Shown here: piece by piece, positions 8,501 through 13,164 of the stretch
Layout of the letters: each line of letters opens with the position of its first letter
Numbering within the stretch: the stretch's first letter is position 1
Source: Acidobacteriaceae bacterium
GTDB taxonomy: Bacteria; Acidobacteriota; Terriglobia; Terriglobales; Acidobacteriaceae
Assembly (NCBI GenBank): GCA_003139975.1
Contig: PLHN01000064.1
Location: 1-13,164 of the forward strand
Length of the DNA stretch: 13,164 nucleotides
Direction: 5' to 3'
Made by a program: the position numbers and the translations under genes
Notes under the pieces: generated by a model
The model's database searches: none
What the model was told of the DNA's origin: nothing
Seen by the model: only the letters and a program-made list of their open reading frames with translations

Positions 8501-11500
8501 TATCGTGCTGACCGTGGCAGCCTTGGAGTCCGTGCCTGAGCCGGTCGTGAAGTTACTCGTGTAAGCAGTACCGCTGTTGCCGGCCACATCGTAATAGTTA
8601 AGGGTCTCTCCGATGTAAAGCTCGTATTGAGTGTTGGACATGAGCGGAGAAGTGGGCGTCAGAGTGGCGGTCAACCGGTCAGAGGACATGCTGACTGTGA
8701 CGGGCACGAACACGCCCGTGGCGGCGTTTAACAACTGGACTGAACCCTGGTTATATGTCTCGTTGGAGCTCGTCACCACGCTGAGCGGGTTGAGCCGCTT
8801 GGAGAACTGCACACGCGGAGCTACGTTTGTGCCCACGCCCGCTGTGTTAGGTGCGGGATCAGACAAGACCACCGACGGAGGGTTGAGATCGAAAGTTGGT
8901 CCGGTGGTGAACGTGTTCGTGACCGTTGCGGTCATCTGGTTGCCGGCCGTATCCTTCACACCCGTGATTGAAATGGTGTACCCGGTGCTGGCCGCGAGCG
9001 GCTGCGTAGCCGTTAGAGTGAGCAACTGGTTGGCGTCGCTGAACGATGGTGTAACCGCGACCGCATTGCTGCCGGTTTTGAGCGTGATTTGGCCGATGCT
9101 GGTCGGTTGGATCGGCTCGCTGAACAGCACCTGGACTGGCGAATTTGTTGCAACCTGAGTCAGGCCGTTTTCAGGGCTGGTGTTCACCACGCTTGGCGGG
9201 GTAGTGTTGGCGGCAAAGGCTGCGGTGAAATTAGCGCAGAAGCTCTGCTGCGGATTGCCGTCAAGGTCCGTCATGGAGGCGCTGCACAGCGAGTAACTAT
9301 CGCCAACGTTCAGCGGCCCGCCGGGCACGAGGAAAATGGTCGTCTGGTCGGCGCTCCAGGAAACTGTGCTGGGCACGATCTGCGCCAGGATTCCTCCAGA
9401 AACATAGACGTTCGACGCATTGAAGCTTCCGATGTCCATGGCCTTACTGAATTGCATGCTGAAGGGCGAATTCACGGGAACGTTCGCCTGGCCATTCTGC
9501 ACGCTGCTGTTGATAACGTAAGGAGCAGTGAAGTCGGGCTGCGCGGCGGTTGTGAAAGTGGTAGTCGTGGCCGCCACGCTCTTGCCGGCTTGGCTGGTCA
9601 CGCCGTTCACCGCTAGTGTCATCACAGTGCTCGGCGGCAAAGGAGCTTGTGGAACGATCGTCACTCGCGTGTAATCCGGCGTGAAGCTGATGCTCGAGGG
9701 CACCTCTGTTATGGAGTTGCCGCTCAACTGGATGGTGCTGCCCGTGACCGATACCGGATTGATGGCCTTATTGAAGTTCACGCTGACGAGTGCATTCGTG
9801 CCGATCCTGGTTGCGTTGTTGATGGGAGCTTCCGAAGTGATGGTGGGCGCGGCATTGTCTGCGGCCGAGCCGGCGGTGAAGTTCGCCGTAAATGGCTGCA
9901 CGGGAATGCCGTTTGTATTGGTGACGGAACTCGAAACCTTTACCTGATACTGCGATCCCGAGGCCAGATTACCGCTCGGGGCGATGTTGATGACCTGGCC
10001 GCCGCCGATCAGCGTGCAATTTGGAGTCAAGTAAGTGCCCGTGCTGCTCTGGTAGAGCGTCACCGACCCCGAGCTTCCGCTGCAATTGATGCTGCCTGCC
10101 GCAAGCGGCTGGTTAAATTCCACCTGGATGATGGTGTTCAGCGGTACGTTCGTTGCGTTTGGGAACGGATTGACCGCCTGCGCGACTGCCGCGGTGTTTG
10201 CCGGAGATCCCGCTACCGTGAACTGTCCGCTAAAGCTGCTGAGCGAAACGGCGCTCGCGCTCTGAGCTGTCGAGTTCAGGAAGACCTGAATCAGGTCGCC
10301 CGGGTTGAAAGAACTGGCCGGCGTGAATTCAATAGCCTGGCCATTGCTGAATAGCTGCACTGCCCCCGATACCACGACTCCATTGTCCGTGACGTAGAGA
10401 GATCCATTGATGGTCGAGGGGCTCATGGCGGTACTGGTAAACAGCGTGACTGCTGTATTTGCGGGGACGTTGGTTGCGCCGTTGCCCGGACGCATTGCCA
10501 CCACAGTAGGAGCGGAACTCGCGAGCGCCGTGGTTAAGGTGAACTGGCTGTTGGTATTTGCCAAGGCATTGCCGGAGAGATCCCGAATGGCGTTGCTCAA
10601 GCCGACGTTGATGACGGCGCCCGGCGTCCATGCGTTGCCCCCCGGAGTGACGATGATCGTGCGATTGTCCTGGGAAATGCTGTAGTTGTAGCCGATCGGA
10701 CTATCGCTGTTGAACAACGCCAGCGAACTCGTAGAAATAGTGGATGTGTTGATAGACTCCGAGAAGCTTAGAACAACTTGGGTGTTCAGTCCGACGTTGG
10801 TCGCGCCGTTGGCGGGAGTGATCGTCACCGTCGGGGCGGTCGTGTCCACAGTATTCGCAGTTGTGAACGTGCCGAATTTGGGGTTGTAGACCTGGTTGCC
10901 GGCCTCATCCATCAATCCGGATACGTACATTCCAATCACGGTGCTGGCCGGGTATTGAGTTAACGGAGTGAAGGTGACCGTTGCGCCGCTCACTGCGAAG
11001 GTCCCCGCCACGAATTCCGAGTTGGTGCAGGCGGTGCCGTCATAGCAGACCTCGACCTCGACGGTCTGGCTGTTCACGGATGCCGCATCAATGAGGTTGC
11101 TCATGGTGAACGTCACCGGGCTGGTTACCGATACACCCGTAGCTTTGTTCGCCGGACTCGTCGAGGACAGCTTGAAGGATTGGGCGGCGAATGAAGCCGT
11201 GCCGGTAGTGAATGTGCTTGTAAAGGGAGTAACGGAATTGCCATCGATGTCGAAGAACCCGCTTACCGAAATCGTGTATACCGTGGAGGCGGTCAACGCC
11301 GTACTCGGAACGAACGTAAGGGTAACGCCATCGCTGGCGAGACTGAGGGCTCCTGCAACTGCGCTGCCGCCTGAAGGCGTAACGTTGATTGCGCTATTCG
11401 TAAGCGACGTGGGATCGACGGTATTACTCATGACAGCCACGATCTGGGGGTTCAAAGGCACACCCGTCTGAGCGTTCGCGGGAACGACCGTGCTCACCGT

Positions 11501-13164
11501 GGTGTGGCTGGTGACCGCATTGCTGCCGGTAACGAAGGTGGAACCGAAGCAATTGCCGCTGTTTCCAGCAATATCGGTGTATCCGCAGATCTGCACGCCA
11601 TACTCGGTGTTCGGGAGAAGCGGCGCGCTGGGCGTGATGGTGGCGCTCAGGCGATTCGCCGCAACCGTAACCGTGGCGGGAACGACCGGGCTGCCGTTCT
11701 CGTAATCCAGGCTCAACGTGGCTGGAATGCTCAGTTCATTTACCGGTTCGTTGAACGTTACATGCGGGGTAACGTTCAAACCGACGTTGACGGTTTGGTT
11801 CGGAGGGTCCACTACTGTGACGGAAGGACCGATCGTGATGCTGTTGGTGCCGGTCGTGAAAGTGAAACTGCCCGGGTTGGTCAGCGCGTTGCCGACGGTA
11901 TCGGTGATTTGGGCACTGTAGCTGACGGTGTAGTTTGTGCTCGCCGTCAGTGCAGTGGCGGGGGTGAAGGTAACAGTCTGGTCGTTCGTGGAGTATGTGA
12001 ACGTGCCAGACACCGCGTTTCCGCCCACCTGCATGGAGAGGCCGGTTTGCGCGGTGATCGGATCCAGCTGATCGTTGAACTGCAGGACTATCGGCGCATT
12101 CAGCGGGATATTAATATCGCCGTTCTCGGGGCTGGTTCCCGTGAGTGCCGGCCCGGTCAAATCGTTGTTAAACGCGGTTGTGAAGTAGAACTGCTGGGCC
12201 GACAGGCTATCTCCGCAGGCATCTTTAGCCAGGTTCGTGTGGCTTAAGTAAATGGAGAACACTCGGCCGGCTGGCAGCGTCTCGCTGGGCGTGATGGTGG
12301 CAATGGTGCCTGATGCGTCGAGCGCGATCGCGCCCGGTACTTCCTGGTTGGTCGTGGTGTCGTAGAAGAAGACCGTGGCGCTTCCGCTGGTCCCAAGCGA
12401 GAGCGTGCTGCCGTTCATAGGCATGCTGAACTGCACTTGAACAAGCGCATTCAGCGGCACGCCCGTCGCGCCATTGAACGGACTGATGTTGAGCACGGCC
12501 GGCACCGTCCCGTTGCAGGTCTGAACCAGCATCCCGTTGTTCACGGTCAAGGTTTGCGAGCCGGTCTGGATCTGCACGCTGCGGAATCCGTTTGAGGCGC
12601 CGGAGGTGACAAGGTTCGCGGTCAAACTCGTCGCGCTATTCACAGTGACGGGACCGAATGTACCAGCGGCTGCGCCGCCGACCGCGATGCCAGGACCGAA
12701 GTTGGCCGTCGTGGTCCCGCTGGCCCAGTTGGTGAAGGCCCCGGTGATGGCTACGCTTTCCGTCTGCGTGGGCTGAATCATGTTCGGGCTGATCACGGTT
12801 ACCACCGGTACGCCGGCGACCACGGTAAACGTGGCCGTTGCCACTTGCGATCCAGTCGTGATGGTCACGGTGCGTGGCCCGATCACCGCTACGTTATCAA
12901 TCGTGATTGGCACGGAGGCGCTCGTCGGCCCATTCACGCTCACCGTCCCGGTGGTTATGTCCGCTCCAAAGTTGACCGCAGTCGTTGGACCAAAGGTTGT
13001 ACCAGTTCCAGTGATCGTGATCGTCTCTGCCGAACCTTGGTGCGCGGAAGACGGATTGAGCGTGGCGCTACCTGTGGTTGTGGTGCAGGTGATTTGTATG
13101 TTCGTGACATTCGTGTTGGCGGTGCCGCTGCCATTGGCTACGACGCACGCCTCCGCTGGGCCGG
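5582..13164 (-). CDS. Giant Ig-like repeat surface/secreted protein, N-terminus beyond window
   Basis: The frame runs from the window edge to TGA at 5584-5582: at least 2526 residues with no stop. Reading N to C there are two Cys in a short Thr/Asn-rich lead (about 13061-13162), two IPT/TIG-like domains (about 12815-13060 and 12521-12811), then 21 Ig-like domains of 106-120 residues. These match Big_5/SbsA-type Ig: each begins near a 'P-x-x-G/A-x-x-x-V-x-x-N' strand, has an 'F-x-x-x-hydrophobic' strand and a 'TFTP' strand, and most have a D-x-x-G-N turn before a closing 'FTT' strand. The last domain ends at the stop codon, so there is no LPxTG, PEP-CTERM, type-9 sorting domain or C-terminal membrane helix. 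Composition is Thr/Ser/Asn/Val-rich with few charged residues, typical of extracellular stalks. Expected role: adhesion or cell-surface scaffold; no enzymatic domain is visible. The GTG at 12943 is internal to the first IPT-like domain and is not a credible start. Confidence 0.92.
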   Translation of the reverse strand, partial: GPAEACVVANGSGTANTNVTNIQITCTTTTGSATLNPSSAHQGSAETITITGTGTTFGPTTAVNFGADITTGTVSVNGPTSASVPITIDNVAVIGPRTVTITTGSQVATATFTVVAGVPVVTVISPNMIQPTQTESVAITGAFTNWASGTTTANFGPGIAVGGAAAGTFGPVTVNSATSLTANLVTSGASNGFRSVQIQTGSQTLTVNNGMLVQTCNGTVPAVLNISPFNGATGVPLNALVQVQFSMPMNGSTLSLGTSGSATVFFYDTTTNQEVPGAIALDASGTIATITPSETLPAGRVFSIYLSHTNLAKDACGDSLSAQQFYFTTAFNNDLTGPALTGTSPENGDINIPLNAPIVLQFNDQLDPITAQTGLSMQVGGNAVSGTFTYSTNDQTVTFTPATALTASTNYTVSYSAQITDTVGNALTNPGSFTFTTGTNSITIGPSVTVVDPPNQTVNVGLNVTPHVTFNEPVNELSIPATLSLDYENGSPVVPATVTVAANRLSATITPSAPLLPNTEYGVQICGYTDIAGNSGNCFGSTFVTGSNAVTSHTTVSTVVPANAQTGVPLNPQIVAVMSNTVDPTSLTNSAINVTPSGGSAVAGALSLASDGVTLTFVPSTALTASTVYTISVSGFFDIDGNSVTPFTSTFTTGTASFAAQSFKLSSTSPANKATGVSVTSPVTFTMSNLIDAASVNSQTVEVEVCYDGTACTNSEFVAGTFAVSGATVTFTPLTQYPASTVIGMYVSGLMDEAGNQVYNPKFGTFTTANTVDTTAPTVTITPANGATNVGLNTQVVLSFSESINTSTISTSSLALFNSDSPIGYNYSISQDNRTIIVTPGGNAWTPGAVINVGLSNAIRDLSGNALANTNSQFTLTTALASSAPTVVAMRPGNGATNVPANTAVTLFTSTAMSPSTINGSLYVTDNGVVVSGAVQLFSNGQAIEFTPASSFNPGDLIQVFLNSTAQSASAVSLSSFSGQFTVAGSPANTAAVAQAVNPFPNATNVPLNTIIQVEFNQPLAAGSINCSGSSGSVTLYQSSTGTYLTPNCTLIGGGQVINIAPSGNLASGSQYQVKVSSSVTNTNGIPVQPFTANFTAGSAADNAAPTITSEAPINNATRIGTNALVSVNFNKAINPVSVTGSTIQLSGNSITEVPSSISFTPDYTRVTIVPQAPLPPSTVMTLAVNGVTSQAGKSVAATTTTFTTAAQPDFTAPYVINSSVQNGQANVPVNSPFSMQFSKAMDIGSFNASNVYVSGGILAQIVPSTVSWSADQTTIFLVPGGPLNVGDSYSLCSASMTDLDGNPQQSFCANFTAAFAANTTPPSVVNTSPENGLTQVATNSPVQVLFSEPIQPTSIGQITLKTGSNAVAVTPSFSDANQLLTLTATQPLAASTGYTISITGVKDTAGNQMTATVTNTFTTGPTFDLNPPSVVLSDPAPNTAGVGTNVAPRVQFSKRLNPLSVVTSSNETYNQGSVQLLNAATGVFVPVTVSMSSDRLTATLTPTSPLMSNTQYELYIGETLNYYDVAGNSGTAYTSNFTTGSGTDSKAATVSTISPVSGQTAVPLNAQIVAVMSDSVDPTTVTNSSITVTPSGGSAIAGTVTLASDGVTLTFVPNANLAKSKVYNVSVGGFNSVENVPVSTFASSFTTGTASYGSASFTLSSTTPASGATSVAVTSPVTFTMSNLIDPATVNNSTVEVCINTCGTEYVAGTYSVSGATVTFTPLTQYPANATIGMYVDGLADVAGNVTSNQNGGSFTTASTVDSTPPTVAITPSNGSANLGLNAQVVLTFSKSINPTTISSSSVNLFNGDTPLNPVITISQDNRTVVLNSDGTTLPAGATITVMASHMITDLSGNALADTTSQFTTTAAVLTSAPSVLSSRPGNGATNVPANIVITLFTSAPMNAGTISGALEVSQNGVLVSGTATVLSNGQTIEFTPSSAFAAGAPIQVFLNSTAQDIYGNNLTNFAETFTTTGSLTNSAAVAQVVNPFPNATNVPLNSVVQVEFNQALQVSTVTCNGSSGSVTLYQNSTATYLTPNCTVVGGGQVISIAPTSNLVSGSTYKVAVTGNVTNIDGIAVQPFSYSFTAGTAVDSAAPTVVSVAPPNSSVNIGTNAPVSVNFNKAINPVSVTGSSIQVSGGSVTEVPSSISFTPDFTRTTIIPQAPLPTSTQMAVAINGVTSEAGVAVASQTTHFTTLAGPDLTAPYVVNASVASNQYVGTNAAFAMQFNKPMDPGSVNPAGAQDVFVYDLTAAANVATAITFSADSTTVMLKPTANLAASHQFQMCANSMTDFSGNTQTNYCVKFYAGTGTDTTGPAVLQVSPPSGFTGVGTNSPVQILFSEPIDGASIGGVTLKQGSSVIPATAALSDGDQRLQLLPLTPLTSNTTYTINVTGVLDITGNAQTSFPSQSFTTGTTADLIQPALSSTNPAGGATSVSVTTGVQAFFNKAMNPASFDPTNSFVMYDSSHNLVPATITFSANYTTATLQPKAYLTGGGALYSVFISYFAPVTDLAGNTAAPTILFFTTQ
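5909..8884 (-). repeat. Super-repeat copy B: Ig-like domains 12-20
   Basis: This is the second copy of the nine-domain unit. Domain boundaries, by eye: 12, 8525-8884; 13, 8192-8524; 14, 7874-8191; 15, 7550-7873; 16, 7223-7549; 17, 6884-7222; 18, 6560-6883; 19, 6227-6559; 20, 5909-6226. Domain 21 (5585-5908) follows and ends the protein. The offset to copy A is exactly 990 residues (2970 bases) across the aligned cores of pairs 6/15 to 9/18, and 989-995 in the other pairs. DNA identity is still visible: 6705-6727 is identical to 9675-9697, and 6795-6817 to 9765-9787, each 23 bases. Confidence 0.88.
8885..11830 (-). repeat. Super-repeat copy A: Ig-like domains 3-11
   Basis: This is the first (N-terminal) copy of a nine-domain unit in the giant protein. 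Domain boundaries, by eye: 3, 11504-11830; 4, 11177-11503; 5, 10844-11176; 6, 10520-10843; 7, 10193-10519; 8, 9854-10192; 9, 9530-9853; 10, 9203-9529; 11, 8885-9202. Domains 1 (12158-12508) and 2 (11831-12157) precede it. Each domain is closest to the one nine positions later. Shared marks with copy B include IVAVMS in 4, TFTMSNLID in 5, SISQDNRT in 6, RPGNGATNVPAN in 7, VNPFPNATNVPLN in 8, INPVSVTGS in 9, TAPYV in 10 and LFSEPI in 11. Confidence 0.88.
12509..13164 (-). other. IPT/TIG-like domain region of the giant protein
   Basis: This is the N-terminal visible part of the giant protein. The first domain opens with NPSSAHQGSAETITITGTG and contains VNFG. The second opens with ISPNMIQP and contains SVAITG and ANFGPG. 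Both follow the IPT/TIG pattern (Pro near the start, a 'hydrophobic-x-I-x-G' strand, then 'V/A-x-FG'). They differ clearly from the Big_5-type domains that follow from 12508 downwards, so the array changes domain family here. Confidence 0.65.

Noticed and set aside
12941..12943. GTG as a start codon for the giant gene
   Set aside because: The frame stays open for 73 more codons to the window edge and those codons complete an IPT/TIG-like domain, so the real start lies outside the window.
5582..13164. CRISPR array or DNA-level satellite repeat
   Set aside because: The periodicity (about 320-350 bases, and 2970 bases for the large unit) is that of protein domains in one open frame. The repeats are diverged and there are no constant short repeats with unique spacers.

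Overview
The window looks like chromosomal DNA from an acidobacterium (Acidobacteriota). The main pointer is the gene at 4184-5413, which carries the lineage-typical 'VWFA-related Acidobacterial domain'. A sedolisin with ASH-type tail repeats, a ~600-residue SpoIVB/S55-like secreted protein and an Ig-repeat giant protein also fit. Base composition is moderately GC-rich throughout, with no block of clearly foreign composition. I saw no rRNA, tRNA, CRISPR array, insertion sequence or phage gene.

Layout. (1) 1-2034 (+): the 3' part of a secreted S53 (sedolisin/kumamolisin-type) serine-carboxyl peptidase with an intact catalytic set and two ASH-type (choice-of-anchor D) repeats; its start and propeptide lie before the window. 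A good rho-independent terminator follows at 2099-2127. (2) 2226-4022 (-): a complete secreted SpoIVB/S55-like protein in which the Ser motif precedes the His motif. (3) 4023-4183: a divergent promoter region. (4) 4184-5413 (+): a complete secreted VWA-like protein with all visible MIDAS positions substituted. (5) 5414-5581: a convergent gap without a gene. (6) 5582-13164 (-): the C-terminal ~2526 residues of a giant extracellular protein: two IPT/TIG-like domains, then 21 Ig-like (Big_5/SbsA-type) domains ending at the stop codon. Its start lies beyond the window.

How the genes relate. All four products appear to be exported or extracytoplasmic, but they do not form one operon: orientations alternate (+, -, +, -). 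I can support 'a neighbourhood of cell-surface/secreted proteins', not a defined pathway.

Most notable observation: the Ig array of the giant gene is not a simple tandem of domains. Domains 3-11 and 12-20 are two copies of a nine-domain unit (period about 990 residues, about 2970 bp), recognisable domain by domain, and the flanking domains 2 and 21 fit the same register. I did not find a convincing previously undescribed multi-gene system here.
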